Shown one piece after another: positions 24,647-32,691 of a DNA stretch of 44,622 nucleotides. The notes beneath the pieces are model-generated. The model worked only from the letters and a program-made list of their open reading frames with translations. It had not been told where the DNA came from and did not search any database. Origin of the DNA: an uncultured Chthoniobacterales bacterium (lineage in GTDB: Bacteria; Verrucomicrobiota; Verrucomicrobiia; Chthoniobacterales; UBA10450); NCBI GenBank assembly GCA_902805675.1, contig CADCTA010000054.1, forward strand, positions 1-44,622, read 5' to 3'. Within the stretch, counting starts at the first letter, position 1, and the number at the start of each line of letters is the position of its first letter. The translations under genes were made by a program, and so were the position numbers.

Positions 24647-25366
24647 ATGAAAAAACTGCTCACGGTTTCTAAGGGCGGGCACTTCGCCGCAGGCGTTCGC
24701 AGCACGATCGCGGTGCTGCTGATCGGGTTCGCGCTTGTCATGACGTTGTGGATTGCGACCGCGCCAGTGGCCGAGGCGCAAGGGCAGAACGCGCAGCAAA
24801 CGCTGCAGTCCAATCTCCCGGCGAACACCACAATCGCGAAGGCGAACAAGGGCCAGCTGGTGTCGGCTGTGACTGCCGCCGTTAAGAGTTCGCCGCGGAA
24901 CATCGGGCAGTTTGTCCGACTCGCCGCGCAGGCTCGTAAAGCTGACGTCGAAGATATCCTCGCCGCCGCGATTCGCGCTCTCGGGCGGAACCCTGATTGC
25001 CAGCTCGTCGCGCAGGCAGTCGGCAGCGCGACAGAGGCGGCGCCGGATAGTGCGGCACGGATCGTGGAACTCGCCCTCCGCGTGGCGCCGAATTGCGCCT
25101 CTGAGATCCAGCAGGCTAACAGCGCTGGCGGCAGGGATACGGATGAGGGCGAAGGAAACTTCGGCAATGCTCCTGGCAACCAGAACCCGCCGCCCGGATC
25201 GATCAGTGGTGGTGGCGGCAGCCAGTCGGGCCGTTGTCAGGTGTGTCACCGCGACGGGCAGGGCAGACGCCGCACGCTGACCATCTCGTGCAACGCTGTG
25301 CCAGCGCACATCCGCCACGGCGATACCGAAGGCGCCTGCCCAGTCACGCCAACGCAGAATCCGTAA
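24647..25366 (+). CDS. Secreted hypothetical protein with CxxCH and C-terminal HGD-x-x-G-x-C motif
   Basis: 239 residues, ATG 24647. A long signal segment (~20-45, ending APVAEAQG) is followed by an Ala-rich helical domain (~50-155, with Cys residues in NPDCQLV and APNCASE), a Gly/Asn/Pro linker (~158-195) and a compact C-terminal part with RCQVCHRDG, TLTISCNAVPAHIRHGDTEGAC. The last pattern (TLTIS..A..AHxxHGDxxGxC) is a known short module at the ends of many secreted bacterial proteins. CQVCH also matches a c-type haem site, but it may just be part of that module. Function unknown. A strong terminator follows the stop. Confidence 0.75.
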   Translation: MKKLLTVSKGGHFAAGVRSTIAVLLIGFALVMTLWIATAPVAEAQGQNAQQTLQSNLPANTTIAKANKGQLVSAVTAAVKSSPRNIGQFVRLAAQARKADVEDILAAAIRALGRNPDCQLVAQAVGSATEAAPDSAARIVELALRVAPNCASEIQQANSAGGRDTDEGEGNFGNAPGNQNPPPGSISGGGGSQSGRCQVCHRDGQGRRRTLTISCNAVPAHIRHGDTEGACPVTPTQNP

Positions 25367-25388
25367 GCGAAACTACTCTCACTCGAAA

Positions 25389-25420
25389 GCCGTTGCGGTA
25401 AGTTGCCGCAACGGCTTTTT
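25389..25420 (+). terminator. Rho-independent terminator
   Basis: Perfect 10-bp stem GCCGTTGCGG/CCGCAACGGC with loop TAAGTTG, followed by TTTTT and CGTTT. It lies 23 bases after the stop of the secreted-protein gene and only 6 bases before the GTG assigned to the next gene. Confidence 0.93.
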
Positions 25421-25425
25421 CGTTT

Positions 25426-27270
25426 GTGCACGCTCCGTCCGTAACTGCATCTCTCCCCCAACGCGTCGCGGAAGCGTTCGCGGTGGTGTTGCTCGGCCTC
25501 GGTCTCGCCACCGCCCAGGTGCTGATCGGCGGGACGCGTCTGCTCTTTAGCCTGCCCGCCTATGGGCTGATCGCGCTCGCTGCGGTCCTGCTGGTGTTTC
25601 TGCTCCGCCGCGCAAAGGCGGATCCGGACGCGCTGTGCCTCCTCGGCACCGCTCTCTTCTTCGGCTACATGATCGGGCGGGCACTGCTTTCGCCCGCGCC
25701 CTACGTCGCGCGCACGGATCTCTACATCATGGTCGGCGCGCTGCTCGTTTACGGGGTCACAGCGACGATTTTTACCGACGCAAAACCGCGGATGATCCTG
25801 CTCGGGTTCCTCCTGCTCCTCGGCCTCGTCCACGTGCTGGTCGGCGCGATCCAGTTTCGCGACGGGAACAACTTCATGCCGATTCCGTTCCTGCAGCGCG
25901 AGGATTACGGCCGCCGCGCGAGCGGGTTCTACGTCTGCCCGAATCACCTTGCCGGTGTCCTGGAAGTGATTGCGGCGTTCGGCGTGAGCATGGTCTGCTG
26001 GAGCCGCATCGCGGTGTGGGGAAAACTGCTGATCGGCTACGCGGCAGGCGTCTGCTATGTGGGCGCGATCCTGACCGGCAGCCGCGGCGGCTATCTCAGC
26101 ATCGCGGCGAGCCTGCTGGTGTTCGTCGTCTTGAGCTTGATGGTGCTGCGCGGGGCCGGCGGAGCGCTCGCCTGGAAGATCACCGGTGCCAGCCTCGTGG
26201 TGTTGCTGCTCGCGGGTGCCCTCCTGTTTTTCTCCATTCGCAAGAGCAGCTTACTGACGGAGCGCGCCGGGAATATCGCCGACACAGAAAACGTCCGCTT
26301 CGATCTATGGGGGGCGGCCATCGAGCAGTGGAAACTGGCGCCGGTGCTCGGAACAGGAGCGGCCACTTACCGGTACTATGGCCGGCAGTTTCGCGCCGAG
26401 CGCATGCAGATGGATCCGTTCGAGGTCCACAACGACTATCTGCAACTGCTCTGTGAATACGGGCTCGTGGGTGCGGCGGGATTTCTCGTCTTCATGGGAG
26501 CTCACGCGCGAGCGGCGTGGAGCGATTTCCGGCGGCTGGGGCCCAGGCGCGTGGCAGTCGCGCCGCGGCTGCTGAGCAACAACCTTGCGCTTCAGCTCGG
26601 AGCGACCTGCGCGATGGCGGCGTACGTGGTGCACTCCGTCTTCGACTTCAATCTGCACATCCCCGCAAATGCCCTCCTCCTGGCCTTTGTGTTCGGCATC
26701 ATCGCCAATCCCGGTGTGCGGGGAGGGACAAAGCCTGCGCCACCAGGCAAGGGATTGCTCGGCGTCCGACTGGCAGTCGTGGGTCTGGGCCTGGTGATGC
26801 TCGCGCAGTGCGCGCGTCTTCTTCCCGGTGAGTACTACGCCGAGCATGCTCGGACGTCCCTGCGCGACGAACGGCTCGGCGAAGCGATCGTCTACGCGGT
26901 GCGAGGCCTGGAGTGGGAGCCTGCAAATCCGGATCTGCACGCATACCTCGGCCGTGCGCGGCTCGGCCTCGGCTACGACATGGCCAATCCGGCGGCGCGC
27001 GTCTCCTTCTACAATGCTGCGATTGCAGCGTTCGAGGCGGCGCGAGCTCTAGCCCCACAAGAGCAAAGCTTCGCCCTGACACTTGGGCTGTTGTACGACC
27101 TGCTGGGCCGATTCGCGGAAGGTGAGGCCGTGCTGAAGATCGCGCTCCAGCTCGACCCGAAATCTGAGGCTGTGCGGCAATACTACGAGGCGCACCTCGA
27201 GCGGCAGCGCAATCCTCCGCCAGTTCTCCCGCCTCCGAGCGGCGACGCCCCGGCAGAACCAGGGAACTGA
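25426..27270 (+). CDS. O-antigen ligase/polymerase-like membrane protein with C-terminal TPR region
   Basis: 614 residues if GTG 25426 is the start; a GTG further in (near 25481) is possible and would leave room after the terminator. Ten or more hydrophobic helices (~15-435) carry the Wzy_C/WaaL pattern: GFYVCPNHLAGVLE, LTGSRGGYLSI, RFDLWGAAIEQWKLAPVLGTG and the loop with PFEVHNDYLQLLCEYGLVG. Residues ~460-590 are TPR-like helices (LRDERLGEAIVYAVRGLEWEPANPDLHAYLGRARL). The protein probably polymerises or transfers an exopolysaccharide at the periplasmic face of the inner membrane. The export genes follow on the same strand. Confidence 0.88.
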   Translation: MHAPSVTASLPQRVAEAFAVVLLGLGLATAQVLIGGTRLLFSLPAYGLIALAAVLLVFLLRRAKADPDALCLLGTALFFGYMIGRALLSPAPYVARTDLYIMVGALLVYGVTATIFTDAKPRMILLGFLLLLGLVHVLVGAIQFRDGNNFMPIPFLQREDYGRRASGFYVCPNHLAGVLEVIAAFGVSMVCWSRIAVWGKLLIGYAAGVCYVGAILTGSRGGYLSIAASLLVFVVLSLMVLRGAGGALAWKITGASLVVLLLAGALLFFSIRKSSLLTERAGNIADTENVRFDLWGAAIEQWKLAPVLGTGAATYRYYGRQFRAERMQMDPFEVHNDYLQLLCEYGLVGAAGFLVFMGAHARAAWSDFRRLGPRRVAVAPRLLSNNLALQLGATCAMAAYVVHSVFDFNLHIPANALLLAFVFGIIANPGVRGGTKPAPPGKGLLGVRLAVVGLGLVMLAQCARLLPGEYYAEHARTSLRDERLGEAIVYAVRGLEWEPANPDLHAYLGRARLGLGYDMANPAARVSFYNAAIAAFEAARALAPQEQSFALTLGLLYDLLGRFAEGEAVLKIALQLDPKSEAVRQYYEAHLERQRNPPPVLPPPSGDAPAEPGN

Positions 27271-27460
27271 CTGGCAGCGCTGGACAAGTGGTCGGATTGC
27301 GCGGCACCGGGGCATTTTCCTCCGCCATCAGGTTGTGTGACAACTACGCGACAGCACCAAAAAAAGCATTGCTGCCAAAATTTCTGCCAGATACTCTCGC
27401 CGCCGGTGTGACGCGGTCCCGCTAGGGAGGGGCGTTCGCGTCGGACAGATTACTGGGCTT
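27271..27460. other. 190-bp intergenic leader of the outer-membrane barrel gene
   Basis: No gene is seen. A locally AT-rich stretch (27345-27390) has TTGCTG and, after 15 bases, GATACT, a weak promoter match. A purine-rich gggaggggcg lies ~30 bases before the ATG, too far for a normal ribosome site. Confidence 0.3.
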
Positions 27461-28777
27461 ATGGAAATCTCAACTCTCCGCAACTTCGCCGGTGCTGCGG
27501 CCGCTCTCGCACTGATGTGCGCGGCGCCACATACCGCGAAAGCCGGAGGAGCCAGCAGCTTTAGCCAGGAAGTCACCAATGAGTCAGCCAGCGCAGAGCT
27601 CGGCACCGGCAAGTTCGAATCGCTCCCGTTCAAGGTCTCGGTCACCGTCCGTGGCGGCTACGACGATAACGTCAATCTCGAGACGTTCGACCAGGACGAG
27701 TCGCTCTTCACGAACGCGGCGCTCGGGGTGACATATCAGTTCGGCAACGCGCGCACGCAGATGAGCCTGAGCGCGGGCGCAGGCGGAACGTATTACTTCG
27801 ACCGCAACGGCGACGACGTAGAAGGCGAAGATTTCGACGACTACGACGTCAACGCCTACCTCGGCTTCAACATCACCCATCGGGCGACCCCGCGTCTGAG
27901 CCTCGCGGCCGCACTCTTCGCTTCCTACCAGTCGCAGCCCGACTTCGGCACGCTCAATCGCAACACGTTCACGATCAGCCGGCAGAGCCGCGACTTCTTC
28001 TTCTCCAGCAACCGCTTCTCAGCGACTTATGCGTGGACGCCGCGGTTTTCCACCGCGAGCAGCTATACCCTGGGCATTATCAACTACGACGACTCGTTCG
28101 TCAGTTTTTTCGAAGACCGGTTTGAGCATACGATCGGCAATGAATTCCGCTTCCTGGTCATGCCGATGACGACCCTGGTAGGCGAATATCGCTTCGGGAT
28201 CGTCGATTACACCGACTTCGACGCCCGCAGCTCGACTTCGCACTTCTTGCTCGCCGGCTTCGATCACAGCTTCAATCCCCGCTTCAACATGTCGGCGCGC
28301 GGTGGCGTGGAGTTCCGTAGCTTCGAGGGGCTCGATAACGACGACGACATCGACTTCGATGACGACGAAGGTGATGGTGACCGCACCCATCCCTACGCCG
28401 AGGCGACGCTGAACTATGCCCTTGGCCAGCGCACTTCCGTGTCGCTCTTCAACCGCTACTCGCTCGAGCAGCCTGATTTCGCGGACGCGTTTTCACGCAG
28501 CACCTACCGCACGTCTCTCTCCGTCCGGCATAACATCACGCCGCGCATCGTCGCCGGGCTGAACTTCGCCTACCAGCACGACGACTACGACGGCACGGTC
28601 GCCTTCGAAAGTTTCACGGAAGACGCTTTCGATATCGCGCTCTCCTTGCGCTACGCCATCAACCGAAATTTCGCGATCGACGCCGGTTACCAGCACACCG
28701 AAGTCATCTCGGATGAATCGCTCTTCCGTGAGTTCTCGCGGAACCGCTATTACGGCGGGGTGACGTTCACTTTCTAG
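27461..28777 (+). CDS. Outer-membrane beta-barrel protein of the polysaccharide export locus
   Basis: 438 residues, ATG 27461. Signal peptide to about residue 28 (AAPHTAKA). The mature protein alternates hydrophobic and polar residues in many aromatic-flanked strands (FKVSVTVRGGYDDNVNL, YYGGVTFTF) and ends in Phe, the Bam recognition feature. A loop is very acidic (DNDDDIDFDDDEGDGD), perhaps binding Ca2+. The fold resembles the BBP2-type barrels often found next to wza/wzc genes. Likely role: outer-membrane pore or scaffold for secreting the polymer, especially as the Wza-like protein here is short and may lack its own membrane channel. Confidence 0.82.
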   Translation: MEISTLRNFAGAAAALALMCAAPHTAKAGGASSFSQEVTNESASAELGTGKFESLPFKVSVTVRGGYDDNVNLETFDQDESLFTNAALGVTYQFGNARTQMSLSAGAGGTYYFDRNGDDVEGEDFDDYDVNAYLGFNITHRATPRLSLAAALFASYQSQPDFGTLNRNTFTISRQSRDFFFSSNRFSATYAWTPRFSTASSYTLGIINYDDSFVSFFEDRFEHTIGNEFRFLVMPMTTLVGEYRFGIVDYTDFDARSSTSHFLLAGFDHSFNPRFNMSARGGVEFRSFEGLDNDDDIDFDDDEGDGDRTHPYAEATLNYALGQRTSVSLFNRYSLEQPDFADAFSRSTYRTSLSVRHNITPRIVAGLNFAYQHDDYDGTVAFESFTEDAFDIALSLRYAINRNFAIDAGYQHTEVISDESLFREFSRNRYYGGVTFTF

Positions 28778-28856
28778 CCGCAGTTGCGGCGCCGCGGGAT
28801 TTTACTTCCCGGGTTTATCTTGGTAGATTCCGCGGCTCCCTCGATCGAGGATTCTT

Positions 28857-31004
28857 ATGGCGCAAACAGACGAAGTTAAGCTGCACTTTCTCGACTACTG
28901 GCGCGTGGTTCGCGTGCGGTGGGTGCTGATTCTTCTGGCCTTTCTGCTCGTCCTGATTACGGCCGCGGTGGTCACCTATTTCCAGCCTCGCGAGTTCCAG
29001 TCTTCCGTCTTCATCGAAGTGCGCTCGACGGCGCAAAACGTCCGCCTCTTCGGCGGCGGCGATCCAAACGCGCCGGTGCACGATCCGCAGCTCGCGCCGA
29101 CCGTTTACCAGATCATCCAGCGCACCGGCATTCTCTATCCGGTCATCGAAGACCTGAAGCTTCAGGATAAATGGGCCAAAGACGGCCATCGCCCATCTCG
29201 CGAGCAGGCTTATAACCGGCTCCGCAGCAAGCTCGACGTGGATGAAGTCCGCAATACGGACCTCCTCCAGATCAGCATGTACAGCACCGACCCGCAGGAA
29301 GCGGCCGACATCGCAAACAAGATCGTCGCCGTCTACCAGGACAAGCGCGTCGACGAAGAGAAGGAAATTCTCAACCGCGCGGTCGCCAGCATGAACGAGG
29401 AGGTCGGCAAGCAGCAGAAGAAGGTCGACGAATCTGCGGCCGAGGTTGCTCGCATTCGCGAGGCGGAAGGCATCATCGATTTGAATCCGGAAGGGACCGA
29501 GGACGCGCAGACTCCGGTGAACACCATCGTGATGGAGCAGGAGAAGATGTTAAACGAGGCGGAGACGAAGGTTGCCACGCTTTCGACTCAGCTTCAGGGC
29601 ATCGAGAACCTGAAGGGCGAAGACCTGATGCGGATGATGCCGACGCTGAACATCCAGGACCCGACGATCCAGAAGATCCTGCCGAACTATCAGGACGCCG
29701 TCGCGCAGGAAGCGTTGATGCTTAATTCCGGGCTGGCTGAGAACCACCCCAAAGTGAGAGCGCTCCGCGCGACCAAGGAGGTGTTCACCAGGCAGCTCGA
29801 AGAGCAGGTCAAGATCATCCGCAGCGCGCTCGAGAAGAATCTCGCGACTGCTGGGACGACAGTCACAGAACTCCGGCGTCGCCTGGACGACGTGAACCAG
29901 AAGCAGCTCAGCGCGAAGAACACGAGCGCGAACTACACGCGGGCCAAGAACAACTACATCAAGGAACGGGCGCTGCTCGACGGCGTGCGCATGCGCACGC
30001 AGACCCAGACGATGGAGCTCGCGATGCCGCGCATGGCCGTGAGCGTGCGGCAGATCGCCGAGCCACCGAGCTTCGCCGCGCGGCCACGCGTGACGTTGAA
30101 CCTCGCGCTTGGCGCGCTGGTCGGCCTCGTGGTGGGCCTCGGGCTGGCGTTCTTCATCGAGTATCTCGATACCAGTGTGAAGACGATGGAAGACGTCGAG
30201 AGCCTGCTCGGTGTTCCGGTTCTCGCGATCATTCCCAAAAACATCAAGCTGCTGCACAAGGAGCCGGGCGACACGCCCGACGCAGAGGCGTATCGGATTC
30301 TGCGTACCAACATCGAGTTCAACCGCAAGAGTCCCGACGCGAACACGCTCTCCTTGGTCAGCGGTGGCCCAGGCGAAGGCAAGTCGACCACGCTGGCGAA
30401 CCTGGCGTTCACCTCCGCGCAGGGCGGTTACTCCACGCTCATCGTCGATGCCGATCTTCGCCGTCCGGTTCAGCACAGTATCTTCGACCTGAGCAACAAA
30501 GTTGGGCTCACCAACTATCTCACAACCGACATGCGGCTCGAGGACGTCATCGTGCCGACAACGGTCGAGAACCTGTCGCTGCTCCCGAGCGGAATTCTGC
30601 CGTCCGATTCTGTCGGCATCCTGAACTCGCAGCGGATGTCAGACATGATCGCGGAGCTGAAGACCCGCTACGACATCATCTTCTTCGACTCACCGCCGAT
30701 GCTCGGCGTCAGCGATGCCTCGGTGCTGGCCAGCGAAGTCGACCAGACGATCATCGTGGTCCAGCACCGTCGCTTCCCACGGGCGATGCTCACGCGCGTG
30801 AAGCAGGCGGTGCTCGGTGTAGGCGGAACCGTGCTCGGCGTCGTGCTCAACAACGTCGATCTGAAGCACGATCAGAACTACTACTACTACACCAACTACT
30901 ACGGCTATTATCAGCCGCGCGATAAAGAGACGCGGCGCAGCTCGCGCAAAGCGGCCGCCGCGACCGTGGCCAGCAACGGGCAGTCAGATTCGGAGGAGTA
31001 TTGA
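28857..31004 (+). CDS. Polysaccharide co-polymerase / BY-type tyrosine kinase (Wzc-like)
   Basis: 715 residues, ATG 28857 with GAGG six bases upstream. Wzz domain with TM1 (~20-42) and TM2 (~413-435), a long periplasmic coiled coil between them (~165-390), and PPSFAARPRV before TM2. The cytoplasmic kinase has Walker A GGPGEGKST near residue 503, Walker A' LIVDADLRRP and Walker B DIIFFDSPP. A Tyr cluster near the C-terminus (NYYYYTNYYGYY) is the autophosphorylation tail. In Wzc systems cycling of this phosphorylation controls chain length and export. The stop overlaps the next start (TGATG). Confidence 0.95.
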   Translation: MAQTDEVKLHFLDYWRVVRVRWVLILLAFLLVLITAAVVTYFQPREFQSSVFIEVRSTAQNVRLFGGGDPNAPVHDPQLAPTVYQIIQRTGILYPVIEDLKLQDKWAKDGHRPSREQAYNRLRSKLDVDEVRNTDLLQISMYSTDPQEAADIANKIVAVYQDKRVDEEKEILNRAVASMNEEVGKQQKKVDESAAEVARIREAEGIIDLNPEGTEDAQTPVNTIVMEQEKMLNEAETKVATLSTQLQGIENLKGEDLMRMMPTLNIQDPTIQKILPNYQDAVAQEALMLNSGLAENHPKVRALRATKEVFTRQLEEQVKIIRSALEKNLATAGTTVTELRRRLDDVNQKQLSAKNTSANYTRAKNNYIKERALLDGVRMRTQTQTMELAMPRMAVSVRQIAEPPSFAARPRVTLNLALGALVGLVVGLGLAFFIEYLDTSVKTMEDVESLLGVPVLAIIPKNIKLLHKEPGDTPDAEAYRILRTNIEFNRKSPDANTLSLVSGGPGEGKSTTLANLAFTSAQGGYSTLIVDADLRRPVQHSIFDLSNKVGLTNYLTTDMRLEDVIVPTTVENLSLLPSGILPSDSVGILNSQRMSDMIAELKTRYDIIFFDSPPMLGVSDASVLASEVDQTIIVVQHRRFPRAMLTRVKQAVLGVGGTVLGVVLNNVDLKHDQNYYYYTNYYGYYQPRDKETRRSSRKAAAATVASNGQSDSEEY

Positions 31005-31552
31005 TGCGCCTTTGGCTCACCCTGTTGCTCCTTCTCGCCGCCACGTTCTCGGCGCACGGGCAAGCGACCCTGCGCATTGGCGACCCGGTGGACCTGAAGA
31101 TCTCCGGCGTGCCGGCAGAAGAGCAGGCGCAGGTAAACAACGTCTACACGGTCGATGCAAACGGATCCATCAACCTGCCCTACATCAACAAGGTGCGCGC
31201 CGATGGCCTCACACCATCGCAATTGGCGGGCTCAATCGAAGGCGCCTACCGCTCGAGCAAGATCTACACGAACCCGACGATCACGATCATCATGCAGCCC
31301 GCGGCGCGGTTCGTGAACGTTGGCGGCGCAGTGCGCACCCCCACGCGAGTGCCATTCACGGAAGACATGACGCTGCTCACGGCGATCAATGCAGCCGGTG
31401 GCTTCAACGATTTTGCGGACCAGAAGAAGGTGCGTGTCCTGCGAGGTAGCGACGTGCAGGTGTTCGACGTCCGGCAATCGCGGCGCGATCCCTCCAAAGA
31501 CATCAAGCTTCAGCCCGGCGATCGGGTTGAAGTTCCGCAGAGCTTCTTCTAG
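31004..31552 (+). CDS. Polysaccharide export protein (short Wza-like, SLBB domain)
   Basis: 182 residues from ATG 31004, one base overlapping the kinase stop, with GGAGGAG (30992-30998) five bases before it. Signal peptide MRLWLTLLLLLAATFSAHG. The polysaccharide-export domain (LRIGDPVDLKISG, YTVDANGSINLPYINKVRADGLT) is followed by one SLBB domain (FVNVGGAVRTPTRVPFTEDMTLLTAINAAGGFNDFADQKKV) and LQPGDRVEVPQSFF. No lipobox Cys is present and the length is about half of Wza, so it likely forms the periplasmic part of the export path while the barrel at 27461 spans the outer membrane. Confidence 0.92.
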   Translation: MRLWLTLLLLLAATFSAHGQATLRIGDPVDLKISGVPAEEQAQVNNVYTVDANGSINLPYINKVRADGLTPSQLAGSIEGAYRSSKIYTNPTITIIMQPAARFVNVGGAVRTPTRVPFTEDMTLLTAINAAGGFNDFADQKKVRVLRGSDVQVFDVRQSRRDPSKDIKLQPGDRVEVPQSFF

Positions 31553-31613
31553 TCGCCCGCTTGCAGCGCAAAGGCGCATCAGCGGCCCCGCGGCGTCTGA
31601 GGAAATGGTGCGA

Positions 31614-32192
31614 TCACTGGTCTGTGGTTACGACACCGCGATTGCGCCAGAAATACGTGACGCCCGAGTAGAGCGTCAGGAGGACCGTAAGCCAGACGAG
31701 GACCTGGCCGCCATCGTTCCAGGCGCGCAGCCACCAGGTTGTCTCGTCGGTCGCGTACTGCAGCTCCTGCAGCGCGAGCAGTAGGAGAAAGAACACCACG
31801 GTGACGATCTGCCATGATGTCTTGTGCTTGCCCAGCCGTTCCGCCGGAAGCACAAGCCCTTTTGTCGCGGCCATCAAGCGTAGCCCGGTGATCAGAAAGT
31901 CGCGCGCCACCACAATCGTCGCCGCCCACGCCGGAATCGCGTTCAGCGGCACAAGCGAGATGAACGCAGCGGCGATCATCACCTTGTCGACCAGTGGGTC
32001 CATCAATTTCCCAAAGTCGGTGATAAAACCGTACCTCCGCGCGATCTCGCCATCGACGTAATCGGTGATTCCGGCGATCGCGAACAGAAGGAGCGCTGCC
32101 GTCCGCCCGAACCCCCACTGTGAGTTCAGCGCGATCACGAAAAGAATCGTTAGGCCGAGGCGACTAACCGTGAGTCGGTTCGCCCAATTCAT
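31614..32192 (-). CDS. pgsA: CDP-diacylglycerol-glycerol-3-phosphate 3-phosphatidyltransferase
   Basis: 192 residues from ATG 32192 (MNWANRLTVSRLGLTI). The CDP-alcohol phosphatidyltransferase signature D-G-x2-A-R-x8-G-x3-D-x3-D is complete in DGEIARRYGFITDFGKLMDPLVDK. Five to six hydrophobic helices are seen. It makes phosphatidylglycerol phosphate, the precursor of phosphatidylglycerol, in the inner membrane. The start overlaps the moaE stop (ATGA), an unusual pairing; it converges with the polysaccharide export gene. Confidence 0.93.
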   Translation of the reverse strand: MNWANRLTVSRLGLTILFVIALNSQWGFGRTAALLLFAIAGITDYVDGEIARRYGFITDFGKLMDPLVDKVMIAAAFISLVPLNAIPAWAATIVVARDFLITGLRLMAATKGLVLPAERLGKHKTSWQIVTVVFFLLLLALQELQYATDETTWWLRAWNDGGQVLVWLTVLLTLYSGVTYFWRNRGVVTTDQ

Positions 32193-32626
32193 GCCGACGA
32201 GGCCGCCGTCGCGGTCGGGGACTCCGGTTCGCCAGCCGCGGCAAATTGAGGGCGCTTCCAAATCGGCACGCGCTTCTTTAGTTCATCCACGATCCAGGCG
32301 CAGGCGCGAAACGCTTCTGCACGATGTTTACAGCACACGCGCACCAGCAACGAAGCTTCTCCGACGGGAACAAACCCAAGGCGATGCAACACGAACAACT
32401 GCAGCAAGGTGAAGCTGCGCATCCCCTCCTCTGCGATCGCGCGCAGCTGATGCTCGGCCATGGAGCGATGCGCTTCGTACTCGATGCCGCTGATCGGCGC
32501 GCCCTCTTCAGTCCGTCGCACCACCCCCCAGAAATCCACCACGCCGCCGACCTCTACCGCGAACGCGTCTGGCGGAACGGCAAGCGGCGCCTCAGTGAGC
32601 AGGACCTCGCAGTTGGAATTTGCCAT
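32189..32626 (-). CDS. moaE: Molybdopterin synthase catalytic subunit
   Basis: 145 residues from ATG 32626 (MANSNCEVLLTEAPL). Family marks: GGVVDFWGVVRRTEEG, ISGIEYEAHRSMAEHQL, HRLGFVPVGEASLLVRV, KHRAEAFRACAWIVDELKKRVPIWKRPQF, with Lys residues of the active site in the last motif. MoaE transfers two sulfurs from MoaD thiocarboxylate onto precursor Z to give molybdopterin. No moaD or other molybdenum cofactor gene is near. It is divergent from gnd with 65 bases between the starts. Confidence 0.92.
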   Translation of the reverse strand: MANSNCEVLLTEAPLAVPPDAFAVEVGGVVDFWGVVRRTEEGAPISGIEYEAHRSMAEHQLRAIAEEGMRSFTLLQLFVLHRLGFVPVGEASLLVRVCCKHRAEAFRACAWIVDELKKRVPIWKRPQFAAAGEPESPTATAASSA

Positions 32627-32691
32627 TCGTCTTTCGATGCAGGTAGGCTCGCCTGGCACGGGCGCGCACGGCGACACAGGAGATACTCAAA

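Noticed and set aside
28778-28815. Hairpins GCCGC/GCGGC and CGGGA/TCCCG after the barrel gene as a terminator
   Set aside because: The stems are only five bases with a poor T-tract, and the kinase gene follows within 80 bases on the same strand.
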